From contig JAADJZ010000037.1 in NCBI GenBank assembly GCA_011032825.1, positions 1 through 64,000 of the forward strand: a DNA stretch of 64,000 nucleotides, in the 5' to 3' direction. This DNA is from Massariosphaeria phaeospora (taxonomy: Eukaryota > Ascomycota > Dothideomycetes > Pleosporales). Shown here piece after piece: positions 44,513-56,986 of the stretch. The notes beneath the pieces were generated by a model that worked only from the letters and a program-made list of their open reading frames with translations, was not told where the DNA came from and made no database searches. Made by a program: the position numbers and the translations under genes. Each line of letters begins with the position of its first letter. Positions within the stretch are counted from its first letter, which is position 1.

Positions 44513-45792
44513 AGAGAGAGAGGGAGGGAGAGAGGGAGAGGGAAAGAGTTATAGATAGGGTTTCTTTTTGTTGTGGGATAGCAAGGGGTGGGTGGGGGTG
44601 GTAGGGGATTAGAGTGTGATATGATGTATGGATGATAGCTTGCTTAACTCCTACTTTGGGTAGGTAGTGTAGGTAGTTTGTAATGGTAATTGATGTGTAT
44701 TGCATAGCATAGTATAGCGAGGTCGAACGGCGTTGGATAATGTTACTTTCAATTCAATTAATCAATCAATCAATTCATCAATCATTTAACCCATCAACCC
44801 ACTAACCTATCGACCTAACATAATCTTGTTTCCTGAATTTCCACAAACATGTAATCTTTTCTCCCCTCGCCTACCTTGTAGAGTATCTTCGAAACAACTA
44901 TAAACCACGTCTGTTTAATCAACATGTAATTACTCACAGGTTGGTCCTGCGCCCTTATCCGTCCTATACCCACACATCAATCTAGCTCAACCCAATACCT
45001 ACGCTCTCTTACTTGCACCTCTCACCACCCCTTCTCACAGCTTACCCGTAACATCTCCATCTTCTCCTTTCTTTCCGCAAGGCAGTAAGAAACACGGTGT
45101 CGCTAAGAATTTGCAAGGCCCCGATGGCTAGTAGTAGCTACACACGTCGTCGAGTCGAGGGATTCAGAACGGCCAGGCCTTGGGAGTCACGATGGGAATG
45201 AGTGAGTGAGTGGGTGAATAGCGAGCTATATGAGTAATTAGTATGGCATGCATATATACATAGGTACTGAAAACAACAAGCAAGCAAGCACGTACGTAGA
45301 CCGCACATCATCCAACAAGGCCGGCTGCTCCACCCTGTACCGCTATCGCGCTGCCTAACATGCTAGAACTTTCGCGTTCGTTGTAGAGAGCGTGCTAGTG
45401 TCCGCGGTCGGGGTCAGAGTTAGGTCGGGTTAGCTTCAACTTTGTGCTGGCACGTATGTATCTCTGCAGGGCGGGACTAGTTGGGCTTGCTGGTGGTACT
45501 GACGGACTGCTTGCATGTATTCGATTCGATTGGATCGGATTGGCTTAGAGTGTATTGTATTGCGGCTTATTGTGTTGTTGTTGTTAGTTAGGAGACGACG
45601 AGTATGCGTGGGCGGGGATGTAGCTAGCTTGTTTGTTTCTGGAATGCAAGTTGTCGAAGTAAGTGCTTTGGAAGCGAGTAGGTTGCGTTCAGGTGTGATA
45701 TCGAGGAGGGGAAACAACGGGAGAAGGGAGATAGTCGATCGGGTTGAGTGGGTATGTCGTTACATTGATGAGTGTGATTGAGTGCCCGAGTT
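44513..45792. other. Convergent intergenic region
   Basis: About 1.28 kb between the galactose oxidase stop and the membrane-protein stop, without a recognisable gene. (AG)n follows the oxidase stop at 44513-44540, and ATCAATCA repeats lie near 44758-44780. Confidence 0.5.
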
Positions 45793-47702
45793 TCACTCAC
45801 GCACTACACTACCCCTCCGCCTCTCCCTCAAGCCCGCCACCTCTCCCCCATAACTCTCCCCATCCTCCCACTCCTTTCCCCCCCTCCTAAAAGTCCCATA
45901 TCCCACCTCCGCCCCCCTATCCTTCTTCCGCCCATACAGCCTCCTCTCAAGCCCCTTCCCCTCCTCCGTAACCAGCTCCCCATCCCGCAGCCCCGTCGCC
46001 TCCCCCGCACAGACCGTCAGCGCAAACGCCGCCCGCAGCTGCGTCATGCGGTACCCGCTTCTCACGATCTCGCTATTGAACTGCGCGTCCTGCCAGACGG
46101 CATAGAGCGCCATGCTCCACGCGACCTGGACGAAGACGAACAGCCCAGAGAGCATGGTCGAGAAGCCCCATTGGTACGCCGGGTCTGCCGTGTCGGGGAG
46201 ACAGCGCGTTGTGCCGCCCCAGACGTCCTCTGATCGGTAGGCGCGGTCGCCGATGCAGTAATCGTAATAGTTGTAGTCCAGCGTTTCAGCGTCGTAGCTG
46301 TGTTTGCCGATTGTGATGAAGGTGGTTGCGTTGCCTGGTGTGCGGGTCAATACATGGGAGATAGGAGGAGGGAGAGGGGGTAGTACAGTTGAGAGTCTGG
46401 CCCTCGTTGATACGTTCGCCTGTGTAGGTCTGTGTGTTTCCTGGATACCGGAAGTTGCCTTGTGTTTGTGGGTTAGCCCAATGGGATCGCGTGAAACTTT
46501 GGAATTGCGTCTTACATTCCGATACATTGGAGTTGGGCTGGCGTAGGAGGACCCCATAGTTGTAAAGTTTGCCGTCCGGCATCTGGCAGTCACCTAAGGG
46601 CATTAGTGAGCCGACGTGTCGCAGAAGCCAGTGCCATGGCAAGTGCTTGGGGGTGCTGACTGATAATGCACGAGGGTGAATCCAAGTCAAAATGTTGCTG
46701 AGGAAACCATGGACATGAACGAGGCCGAAGGACTGGTTACTTACAGTGCGCTGTCCGGTCATTCTGCTCATCCAGATATCTGGTCATCTGTTCTGACACC
46801 GCACACCACCCAGATTCCCATGTCTCATTTTTCGTTCCCCAAACTACGGTTGTCTGTTTGAACTTTGTTGCCGGCACAATCTCATCCGAACCATTCACCT
46901 CTACCCATCCCACAGTGGTACTAACATACCCCGTCATGGCGCCGAGGACCGTCGGCATACTCAACACCCACAGCGTGGACAGGAACATGTAGAAGAACAG
47001 CGCCCATGTGCGCTTACTGCGCGTGCGGAAGAGTTCCCGAAGGAGAGCCCACAGGGAAGCAAGACAAGCGCCATTGAGAGAAATGTGGCTGAAAACACGG
47101 TAGGAGGCGGGATGGCGCTCGATAACGCGGAAAAGGGCGTCGGAGAAGACAACGTAGGCTACCCACCAGGCGAGAAATTGCGCGCCCCGGCCGATGCAGA
47201 TGTCCCATGCGACATCGACAGTCTTTGCTTGGGAGAAGGGAAATTTGCCGAATGTACGATCTAATACGAACAAGGCCTCAACTCCTCGCACGGTCGAATT
47301 TTGAAGTTTTCCGAAACTGGAATTGGTAAATAACGCGCCAGAGAGTTACATGGGTATCTAAACTAACGCTGTTCCACAATGCAGTGTCTTTGACACGAAT
47401 ATACTTCGAGATGGTTGCCATTTTGCATGCTGGGATTGCAATGTGAGTACCCCGAGAACTGCGAGTGGGGCTAGTCCGCAGAAGACCAGCAAGCTGAGTG
47501 CATAAAGCTGTTTTTTCCAAGTTTTTTTTAGGAGGGGCCAGAAACTTCGCTGCATGGCATTCCAGGCGTGGTGTGCTTCAGGTCTTCGGTAGTTTCTTTT
47601 CTCTTTCGTTGGAACAACGGCATTCTCCGAAGTTGTTGAATGCAGTGGTACGGATTCGTTTGGCTCAGAACCAACTGAACCATATCGCGTTACTTCCGTC
47701 AT
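45793..47702 (-). CDS. Fungal multi-pass membrane protein of unknown function
   Basis: Five exons (47702-47368, 47316-46745, 46593-46516, 46458-46387, 46334-45793) give 532 residues. I do not know the function; the layout matches a family of uncharacterised fungal membrane proteins. Helix 1 is ALSLLVFCGLAPLAVLGVL. Later come the conserved-looking SFSQAKxVDVAWDICIGRGA-like block (here FSQAKTVDVAWDICIGRGAQ), FLAWWVAYVVFSDALFRVI, ALFFYMFLSTLWVLSMPTVL, and a last helix LSGLFVFVQVAWSMALYAVW. Between the helices lies a Cys-containing outer loop (HCDCQMPDGKLYNYG, SECNFRYPGNTQTYTGE, LNCNATTF) assembled precisely by three splice junctions that all fall in Cys codons. The C-terminus is basic and cytoplasmic-looking. 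Convergent with galactose oxidase. Confidence 0.8.
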
Positions 47703-47924
47703 CGTGGATGGAAATTGCACTTGCCTTACAAGTGACCAGTGCGCAAAAGGGAGGGAAGGAAAACTAGAACGGCTGAGCAGACGCTCCGTACATATATCAG
47801 TCAATGCAGGCAACCGCCGTGACCTTGAGGCGAGGCGAGCTTACAGGGCGCAATTCCTTTGGGGGCCATATTATCGCCACCAGACCCAGTAGTGATAACT
47901 TCTCAAAACACATCAGTCTCGAGA

Positions 47925-48554
47925 CTAATGCTCTAGCTCATCTTTATATCCTTGAACTGGAGTCTCTTGTGAGTCGGAGTCGCAAGATAATGATCGCGGA
48001 TGCCAGCTTCGTAGAAACAGGTGTTGAATGTTGAAGACAAGCGGTGTCAGCACCGCCGAAGACGGGACTAGGCCAGCAAAGGCCCCCCGGATTTTTACGG
48101 CCATGTCGCAAAGGACATTGTAAATGGAGAGGGGTACGCTGCGTGAGACATAATGCCCGGTCTGGTACCGCCTAGCTTTCCCAGCTTCTCGATCCACGAC
48201 CAATGTGCTTCTTGCATGCATTACGACCTCCTGTTGCGCCAATCCCTTCACTGCATTCCAGAAGATGGACAGATGGATCGGAAACCCGCAGAAACAGATA
48301 CCCTCCCAACTCTTGCAAACGGTTGTCGTACCTAGACACCAGATGCCTCTGGCATAGCCTGCTGAGCGCCGTCCGTTTAATGATAGATAGATGAACAGAA
48401 CGCCCCACTCGAACAGCCGGTGCAATCGATCCGTGCAATAAGGGTCTTGAATAAGTTCCTCTTCGCAAATCTCGATAAGGTTGGTAAGGAGTCCGCATCG
48501 CTTGCACAGCCGTCGTTTTTGAACCAGCAGATCACTAACGAGTGTGCTGCATGC
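47925..48554 (-). CDS. Hypothetical open frame of uncertain reality
   Basis: This is about 210 codons open on the minus strand, without a recognised family. It starts after a TGA that ends the kinase-like frame, in that same frame, and reads plausibly protein-like at first: LIEICEEELIQDPYCTDRL, then FEWGVLFIYLSLNGRRSAGY. Later parts are Cys- and Trp-containing and hydrophobic. It has no ATG near its 5' end (first codons ACSTLVSD). It could be a 3' exon of the kinase-like gene, a separate gene lacking its 5' exon, or chance. Confidence 0.3.
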   Translation of the reverse strand, partial: ACSTLVSDLLVQKRRLCKRCGLLTNLIEICEEELIQDPYCTDRLHRLFEWGVLFIYLSLNGRRSAGYARGIWCLGTTTVCKSWEGICFCGFPIHLSIFWNAVKGLAQQEVVMHARSTLVVDREAGKARRYQTGHYVSRSVPLSIYNVLCDMAVKIRGAFAGLVPSSAVLTPLVFNIQHLFLRSWHPRSLSCDSDSQETPVQGYKDELEH

Positions 48555-49062
48555 TCACTCACTCACAGAAGCGCGCGGTCCGGGCTGGCAGCGTCGCAAG
48601 CTCCTGATATGAACAAGGCCTTCAGTGACCTGCATGACGATGTCGTGCCGTTCCTGAACAGTACGTTCCGACCACGGAATTGCGTCCAAACTCTCCCCGT
48701 CCACAAAGTCCATAGCAATGTAACCTAGATGTCCCGAGGTAAAGGTTCGATAGACGTATGGAACTCGTATATGCCCATTGGCATGGTTGAAGACATATTC
48801 CATGTTCGAAGCCTCCTGCGGACCAACTTCAACGCCAATCTTCAACGGCAGCGCTCGTGATGCTCACAATCCTGGTCCCTTTGTCGCACATAAGGGGACC
48901 GGTTTTGGCGCCGTGCATAAACTCGGTGTCGGTGACTGTAGACAAGTCTCTTCCTTCAAGGGGAAGATCAGACTCCATGACGTTGGCGCAGCGAATAATA
49001 ATTACGAGGTTTTGTGCAGCGGAGATATTGGTAACAGCATCAAAGATCGAAGAAGGTGTCAT
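48555..49062 (-). pseudogene. Kinase/aminoglycoside-phosphotransferase-like gene, frameshifted fragment
   Basis: This resembles the N-terminal half of fungal protein-kinase-like/APH proteins. The first part (49062-about 48845) starts MTPSSIFDAVTNISAAQNLV and reaches GTRIVSITSAA. There the frame must shift by one base at about 48842-48847 to continue as LKIGVEVGPQEASNMEYV, with the family marks RVPYVYRTFTSGHLGYIAMD, FVDGESLDAIPWSE and QVTEGLVHIRSL. No GT-AG intron explains so small a jump, so I read it as an indel. The catalytic HGD-type segment is missing; the frame ends at a TGA at 48557-48555. A dead, truncated gene is likeliest. Confidence 0.6.
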
Positions 49063-50522
49063 TGAGGTGATGTTGCCGATTATTTATGCCCGTGCGTGGA
49101 TGCCCAGCTTGGCAAGCTCGGAGCTCGCATACCTATATGCTGGGTTAGACATGTCTATCAGTTCAACGTAACAGAACAACAAATTAACTAGAAAAGTTGG
49201 ACAAGTGACTTCGAGCAACAGGAAGTAAAGCCTTTATACTCCATAGTTAACTCTCTACGCCTTTCTGCGCTCTACTTAAACCGCAAGCCGATAATGATCG
49301 GATGATCCTGTCATTGCGGAGACACCTACATGGACCGAACCGAACGCGCTCTCATTCGATTCCACTACTACGCGCGATAAGCAGCAGCTGCAGTCAAGTG
49401 TAATTTGATTGCAAAGTGCAGGTGAGGTGACCTGCAGGTGGACTGGGAGGGGTGCAGCAGCGTCTAGTGAACAGAGAAGCGTGGAAGCGAGTTGAGTTGA
49501 GTTGAGTTGGTGTCTACCTCATCCTTCCTTCCTTCCTTCCCCTTTGTACCCAAGCGCAAAAAAACACCCACCCAACAACACCAACCCCCGCGCCCGCTCT
49601 TCGCGAACCCAGCCCACCATCTTAGTCTACCCGCACGCGCGCACGCACGCCGGGTACAACAGGAGGCCTGAAAGTCTTAACTCGACTTGCACACACCCAA
49701 TACATACACGCACACAAAATACACATACACCCAATACCCACACACACACACACGCCCAGAGCCAAAAGACATCGAAAGCCGATAATGGGCAGGTACAATA
49801 CCAAATGCGCGCGCAGTAATCCGTCATCCGTCATCCGGAATTGCGGGCTCCGTTTCGCAAAGTTACCCGTTTAGTTAGTCAGTCAGTCGGTCGGTCGGTC
49901 GGTGGTGAGTGGTGAGTGGGTGGGTGGTGCGGAGATGACTGGCTGACTGGCTGGCAGGCTGACTCCGGGGCAGGTACTCCGTACCCGTACCCGTACGAGT
50001 GTAGAGGTGCGAGTGAGTGCGAGTGCGTTCTTTGCCTCGCACTCGCTTCAACGCCTCGCCGTGTCTGGACTCAACTCAACTCCGGTGGTCACTCACTCAC
50101 TCACTCACAGCTCACTCACTCACGCACGATACGAGACATGAAACACGCCCCCGAAATGTCAACTCAGCTTATTGTCCGTCACCGTCACCATTCACGAGAC
50201 ACTGCAGGGCAAGACTCATTTCACGACGACAACAACAAACGATGCAGCATGATAGATACAAAATATCAATTCATATGAACAAGCCAGCCAAGCCAAGCTG
50301 CCGCTCGAAAAAAGATCCCCTATATTTTCCCAAGGCGCCGCGCAAGACCTAGGCGGCGCAAGAAGCGTACAAAAGCAACGTACTGGCAAGAAAGTAAACC
50401 GTTATGATGTCTCAGCCGCGTCCGAAAAGCGCTGGCCTTCTCGTGTCCATGAGGTGTTTGGGTTGGTTTTGTACGAGAGATCGGGGGAGGGGGGTTGTGT
50501 GTAGGGCGGACGGAGGACCACT
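49063..50522. other. Intergenic region, low-complexity
   Basis: About 1.46 kb with no recognised gene. It holds (GTTGA)n at 49491-49508, CA-rich stretches at 49685-49755, (GGTC)n at about 49887-49903, CCGTAC repeats near 49979-49998, and (CACT)n near 50090-50125. Confidence 0.5.
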
Positions 50523-51356
50523 CTAGTAGCCCTCAGAGCCCTCCTCGATGACACCGAGATCGCAGCACCACTGGCCGTTGAACCACCCGCAACCGATGTG
50601 CGTGAAGTCTTTGCTGCTGAGGATCTCAGCGTGGCCCGTCTGAGCCTTGCCCGTCGCCGGGTCCACATAAGACCAGCCATCGGACATGGTGGCGCATTCG
50701 CCCTCGAGGCCTGGCAGAGAGGACAGCTCGCAGAGCCAGCCGCCGACGAAGACCTTCTTGAAGTTCTCCTCGCCTTCGTCGCCGGGCGCCTTACCGGGAG
50801 CAAGCACCTGGCCAGTAGACTTGACACTAGGGTTTTGCTGGAGGTTGACGATCTCGTGGATCATTTGGCCGTTGTTTTTCGTGACGACCCCGAGAGCGTG
50901 TTTGGAAAGCAGGTCGCTGTTCTTGAGGGGTGACAGGCCCATTTTCTGGCGGTACTCGTCGACAATCTTCATGTAGCCGGTGCTGCCGGAGGGAGGAGCT
51001 GGTACGGCCGACGGAGCCGGGGTAGGCGCGGGCTCAGGAGTTGCCTCGGGAATGGGCTCTGGCTTGGGAGTCTCCGATGGGGGAGGGGGAGGAGGAGGCG
51101 TAGATGAAGGAGCCACCACCACTACGGCGCTTGACTTGGGGCTATGCGGCCTTCCGGCCCAGGTCCGGTATTCTTTGACCACAACGGTCTCAACAGCAGG
51201 AGCTGGGGGAGCCGGAGTCTGGGGTGCGGGTGCTTGCCCAACGATCTCAGTGACGACGGCCGTGTGGACGACAGTCTCGTAGACGATCAAGGGAGCAGGG
51301 GCCGCAATAGCGGAGCCAGCAAAGGCGAGGATAGCGAGAGCTTGGAAGGAGTGCAT
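50523..51356 (-). CDS. Secreted Pro-rich CAP/SCP-like protein
   Basis: A single-exon gene of 277 residues, probably secreted. The start at 51356 opens a signal peptide (MHSFQALAILAFAGSAIAAP). Residues about 75-145 form a Pro-rich linker (SSTPPPPPPPSETPKPEP). The C-terminal domain looks like a CAP/SCP-type extracellular module: YMKIVDEYRQKMGLSPLKNS, LLSKHALGVVTKNN, MIHEI, and a Cys-rich end FTHIGCGWFNGQWCCDLG. CAP proteins bind sterols or act at cell walls, but the assignment here rests on general layout and could be wrong. A TATAAAG element on the minus strand near 51600 lies about 240 bp upstream. Confidence 0.65.
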   Translation of the reverse strand: MHSFQALAILAFAGSAIAAPAPLIVYETVVHTAVVTEIVGQAPAPQTPAPPAPAVETVVVKEYRTWAGRPHSPKSSAVVVVAPSSTPPPPPPPSETPKPEPIPEATPEPAPTPAPSAVPAPPSGSTGYMKIVDEYRQKMGLSPLKNSDLLSKHALGVVTKNNGQMIHEIVNLQQNPSVKSTGQVLAPGKAPGDEGEENFKKVFVGGWLCELSSLPGLEGECATMSDGWSYVDPATGKAQTGHAEILSSKDFTHIGCGWFNGQWCCDLGVIEEGSEGY

Positions 51357-54300
51357 GATGATGGTTGTTCCGGGAGGAAAGACTGGTGTTGACTTCGACA
51401 AAAAGTGATTTGTATATGGCGGTGTTTGTAGATGGACAGAGGGGACTAGCCGCCGAGTAGGAGTAGAGCGCTAAGAAATGAGTGTGGTATCCCGAAGGAA
51501 AGTAAAAGAACGTGGAATGACTGGATGTCGAAGTCGCAGACTTGTCGGATAAGGAGGGAGAAGAAACAGCAGCGAGCGGCAGCGGAGAATCGTCTTTATA
51601 GGACCTGGTTGTCAGCCATCTGCACTGTGCAGTGGCCATGCCACGCCATGACCTCCGCACGTCTTTTAGCAAACGCCCCTGGGTCCGCACCAAGCCCGCC
51701 CAGGCCCTGCTCACCATCTGGTCGAATCCGCTGCGTCGAGGCAAGCCCATTCCACCCCTTTCATCTTCCATGCAGTTTCCACAAACAAACGTGGCCAGCC
51801 ACCAGGCGGACGCCATGTTTCCCCATGGCTGGCTTCATTCCCGTCCACTGGACTTCTTGCTGTCCGTCACAGTGTGCGCTCTCGCTGCTGGCGGCCGGGG
51901 GGCACAGCGATGCGCCGGGCACCAGGGGAATATAAGCGCCAAGGGCCGATCGTCTTTTGAGGCCTCTTCCAGGCACTGAAGCGACCGCCTAGCAGCAAAC
52001 GGCGTCGGATTCCCCATAAGTAAACGGATCGCAGGGTGGCCATTGGCTCTTCCAGCTGAGAAGGGTACCGGGATAGTTTCAGGAACGGGCGTAGCGGCAA
52101 ACGATGCGTGCGAGAAAACGAATCGGAACCGCGTGCATGTGCACAGGGGCACGTTTCAGCCATGCGCTCTGCAGCAGCTGCTTGTGGAGCCGCGTAGGTA
52201 AACCGTAATTAAAACTTAGAAGAGCGGAGTTTGATGTGCAGAATCTTTTGCACTTGCTCGTGTAAGTTAAAGTGGACTGAGGGTTCTCGACGGCTCTGGC
52301 GTCGTTTGAAGAAACGACATCGTGACGTCGAGACTTTGGGATGCAGATTGGAAGGGTTGCAGAAATGGGAGGAGGAGATTGTCCCAGGCGCTGTGTCGAA
52401 GGAATCATGAGTGCTGTGAAATCTTGATGCATAAGAGTTGTGAAATGCTGCAGAGAAGATGACGACGCTCGTGCCTAGGTGATGACGAGAGACGAGAAGA
52501 CGAGAGGGGAAGGAAGCCGGGACACGAGAAAGGAGACGAGCGCCAAGGTGCGAAATACCCGCCCGCCTGTGCCCCTCTCGTCATCTCCATCTGCATCGCC
52601 AGCGGCGTCTGCATGCATGCACGCACTGCTTCATTTCTCTGCGCATGCATTACTTATCTTAGCATATCGCGATGCACCAACTAGTCAACAGAGCCGGCTG
52701 TCTATTGTGTATACCTTTGTATGCGACGAGCGCCCGCAGCGTGTACCTCTCACGACGCAACGCAGAGCACCACAACTCTCGCAACACCGCAGACCTCACG
52801 AAAATTCGCGGAAACGCTTCTCTTTATGCTTATATAGATGTCAAACTACTCGTACGGGCACACCCAGATGCGGCTTGCGAAGCGAAGCACCATTGCTTTT
52901 CTCTCCTCTCTCTCTCCCCTCATCATCCTACTGCTCCCTCCCATCTCCCCTCCTTCCCCCCCCCGTTTCTCCTCCCTCTCTCCCTCGCGCGCATTCCCAT
53001 CCACCTCCAGCTCCCTACATTGTACATACGTCGTCGTCGTCGAAAGAAGCTCCAGCAAGCAAACGCTTCGCGCCCCACCATCCAACAGTTGCCCCGCGCA
53101 AACCAAACCAACCGCCCAACCACCGGCACGAAGCGACGACGGCACGCCTCACACCAGCGGGCACCAGCATCCATCGCTTCACGATTCATCGCGCGCTCGC
53201 CAGCTCGTGCGCTCGTTAATCTGGAGTAGTGGGACGCCGTATCTAATAAGTGGATAATGTTAATTCGGACCTAACCTGTCGTCTACATCGTCGCTAACAA
53301 AATGGCTACTTATCAGGGGATGCACATTGCAGCGCAGATCGATGGCTAGATATACAGGACGTACGCACCTTGGCCTGGGTAGGCAGCACCACTTGCGCGC
53401 ATACTCTCTTCCCCTTCTCTTTAGGCAAACTCTCTATTCGGGCCGACTCGCTATCAACAGCCTGTCTCACTTCACACTCTCTTCAAAACAGCACACACGT
53501 ACACAAGAACGCACCCAAGTACAACCCACCAAACAACAAGTTAATCTACGTGGTACATAACCTACCCACGTAAGACTTTCGATCGCGCACCAAACAATCA
53601 AGGCTCTCTCGCTGTGCGCTCGCGAAAAAGTTCCTGAATTCGAGCGCACATACAGTCCTACTAGGCATTCCTTCCCCCGAAGTATTACGAAGGCAAGGAG
53701 AGAACGTCAGAGGTAGATAATGTATCCCGCAGCCGCTCAGCTCGCGCAGCCAGCTCTTTATCCGCCTGTCTGTTTGTCGCACTTAGTATCACTCAGGGTA
53801 CTCAGCGACTTGAGTTAACTTAACTCTCTCGCTCCCCTTAAAGCACAGACATAACTGTTGAACAGAACAGAACAGAATGCAATAGAAGACAATAGGATAG
53901 GATAGACCAAGGAAGGTAAGGTATAACAGGGTTAAACAAAGGTGCCTGTGCAGTAGAAGGCTACAAAATCAAACCAAACCGAGTTAAGCTGCCTGTGCCA
54001 TCTCTCTCTCTCTCTACGCACACGCACACCCAAAAAAGCCCAATCAAATGCATCCATTCACACTTCATATACAAGCTACATGCTACAAGTACATTCACAT
54101 TCACGCTTCACACTTCACATTCACACACAAGCTACCAGTCCATTCACACTCCACACGCATTCACACTCCACACGCATTCACACCCCCAACGCAAAATCCA
54201 AACCAAACCAAACCAACCACCCACCCACCTAACTGACACACTTTCCTCCCTCGCCCTCTCCCTCCCTCTCCTTTACTACCCACCCACCAAACCAATCAAA

Positions 54301-55081
54301 ACGAAAACGAACAAACGACCGCCCCTTTCGGAACCAGTTTGCCCTCACCGTTCGTTAACTTAATCTACACGCAACTATCCACATCTACAGCCAAGTGCTA
54401 TATATATAAATATACAACTCTGCCTACTTTACTAGTTTTCCCCCCCTCGCCTCTCCCTCACCTAAGCCCAACCCCTATCCCAGCCCCTATTAAACCCCAT
54501 CCTCTCCCAACCCAGCCCCTATTACGCCCAATTCTATTCAATTCTATTCAATTTAACCCAGCTCGCCTCGCCTCGCACATGGCCTTGCCATCGAGCAAAA
54601 AACCTACAGGAAGGCAGTATGCCCCCGCTAGCCTAGCCTAACCTAACCTAACCCCACCGTTGAAGAAACCATCCCATACATAATTTGTAGGAATTTTAGT
54701 ATATTATGATAACCGACGCGGAAGCGGAAGCGGAAGCGAGTGGTGTGAATGCACGATGAAGGATTGAGATGATGAGGTGATATCTAGGGTGCATCTGCTA
54801 CGTAACACAACAACTAACATTGTAGTTAGTTAGTGAGTGTGGTAAGCAGCTTCCAACCGACCACGGGGCACGAATACGGAAAACACAGCGGCGCCATAAT
54901 GGTCGGTTGGGTATTGCTTCCATACATACTTTGCATCAACATCAATAATTCGTTAATCAACTACGAAACCACACTCCCCCCTCCGCTCAGCTCAAGTTTC
55001 CCCCCCTCCCCCCCCTCCTCCTCCTCATCATCCCATCACACCACATACTCCCAACAGCACCTCACCCCACCACCCAAGCTC
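51357..55081. other. 3.7-kb region without a recognised gene
   Basis: I read both strands and found only low-complexity open frames, such as 52479-53219 (Ser/Pro/His-rich, overlapped by two other long frames, so composition-driven). Microsatellites occur: (GAACA)3 at 53860-53877, CAATTCTATT repeats at 54531-54555, (CCTAA)n at about 54630-54652, and GCGGAA hexamers near 54718-54737. A TATATAG near 52838 has no gene behind it. A long non-coding transcript or an unrecognised gene with many short exons cannot be excluded. Confidence 0.4.
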
Positions 55082-56986
55082 CTAAACCTTCTCGCTCGTG
55101 ACCCCCGCACTCAGCGCCTCATCATGCTGCACACTCCGCTTACGCTCCTGATTCAGCGCAATATCCGTAAGGCTCTGCCCGCGCTGCGCATCATGGTCCA
55201 TATCGGCAAAGTGCAATTGAGGCTGGAACGTCTTCGACTTCCACGCCTTGCTGACGACGCCGTAGAGCTCGTCGACCTGTTCGAGCGAGAGGCCCTTTGT
55301 CTCGTAGATCATGAAGAAGCTGGGGATGCGAGTGTTAGCGTTGGTGGCAACGGATCGGATCGGATCGGAACGGAGCGCGAGTATGTGTGTGGGAGGGTAC
55401 GGTTACTACTTACACAAAGGCAATGCACACGAAGCAGAAGGTGCCCCAGACGAAGAAGACCTTGCTTTGCAGGTTGGCGTGCTCTTCGTCAACCATGTAC
55501 GGCGTGCTGTAGGCGATGGCCCAGTTGAGCAGCCAGTTGCTCGCCGTCGTCATGGAGAGACACTTGGCGCGGGCCTTGAGCGGGAACAGCTCGCCCGTGA
55601 CGACCCAGGCGACCGGGCCCCACGAGCTCGCGAAGAAGAAGATGTAGATGCACACGAATGCAATCGCGGTTTTCTGTGCAGCCAGATCGGTCGTGCCGGC
55701 CACAGTGCCGGTGATGGCAACGATGTATTGGCACACGCACATGCCGATGGCTCCCATCAAGAGCAGGTTGCGGCGGCCGAGCTTCTCGACCATGTACAGA
55801 CCGGGGAAGGTCGAGGCGACGTTTACGCTGTTCGTGATGACTTGGGTGGTGAATGCGTTTTTGAAACCCGCATTCTCAAAGTATTGAGTTCCGTAGTAAA
55901 CTAATTGCTGTCAGTCAGACGTACAAAGAGAATCGGTATCGATATGCGTACAGATGAAGTTGACACCAGTCAGCTGCTGGAGACTTTGCAAAAGGCAGCC
56001 GGTCAAAAGGCGCTTGCCCAAGGTTCCCTTGAAGCAATCAGCATAGGTCGACTTGCCCAAACTCATCTCATAGAGATGGTTTGCCTGGACTTCGTTCAGT
56101 TCCTCGAGAACGGCAGGATGGTCCACGGGGAGGCGGCGCAATTTGCCGAGAGATTTGGCCGCCTTGTCGTACCTATCCATCTTGATGAGGTAACGGGGCG
56201 TCTCGGGCAGGAAGATAAGACCGCCAACGAGGATGATGGACCAAAGGAATTGAACAGCGATTGGGATGCGGTACGAGCCAGAATCCATGCGGTCTTTCGT
56301 AGAGTTGTTCACAATAGCTGCCAGTAACAGGCCAATGGTGATGGCGAGCTGATATGCTCCTACGATACTCCCTCGAATCCACTTAGGCGCAGTTTCGGAC
56401 TGGTACATGGGAACTTTCAACTGTTAGCACGAAACGCGGAGGCCGGTCATTAGGTACTTACTCAGAGCCGATATCAGACCAACGCCGAAACCAGCAAAGA
56501 ATCGCCCAGCAATGAACATGGGCTGGGCAGTAGCGGCAGCCTGCAAGATGACTCCGAAATTGAAGACCAAACCGGCCGAGACCATGAGGCCGATTCGACG
56601 ACCGAGTAGATCACCAAAGGGAGCCGCAGTGAGAGCGCCAAAGAAGGTACCGGCTGACAGGATAGAGACAATCAAGGAATCCTCGGAGGCAGTGAGGGTA
56701 CCATCGGCGGTGGTTGCGAATTCCTGCTTCCAGTATGGCATGGCAATGATGCCAGATATGGTACCGGTGTCATATCTGCCACGACGCGTTAGATCGGTCG
56801 CATATCAGGTAGGACTTGTGTATACTGACCCGAAGAGGACACCTCCAAAGGCCACAAACAGGCCGATGGCAATGGCTGGCCTGCAGCGTGTTAGCCGTGC
56901 GAGCTCGCGAAGCCATGTGTAGCTACTAGAACGTACCATGTTGCGCCAGGCACATTGTCGGGCTTCTTGAGCCCAAAAGCCGGCAT
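55082..56986 (-). CDS. MFS sugar (hexose-type) transporter
   Basis: This 12-helix sugar/H+ symporter would act at the plasma membrane. Six exons (56986-56937, 56880-56830, 56775-56462, 56413-55952, 55900-55414, 55319-55082) give 533 residues. Sugar-transporter signatures are present in order: GGVLFGYDTGTISG across intron 2, GDLLGRRIGLM, VPMYQSE-type motif (here IPMYQSETAPKWIRG, built across intron 3), LPETPRYLIKMDR, LQQLTGVNFIFYYG across intron 4, VEKLGRRNLLLMG, and YETKGLSLEQVDELY after intron 5. The tail is hydrophilic. The pattern fits fungal glucose/hexose permeases; the exact sugar is not inferable. Introns are 48-94 bp. Upstream 2.7 kb is gene-free. Confidence 0.9.

Noticed and set aside
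52479..53219. 246-codon open frame
   Set aside because: Low-complexity Ser/Pro/His/Arg composition, overlapped by long frames in both other phases; no domain.
54630..54652. (CCTAA)n tract as an interstitial telomere
   Set aside because: Fungal telomeres are usually TTAGGG/CCCTAA; this is a five-base unit and short.
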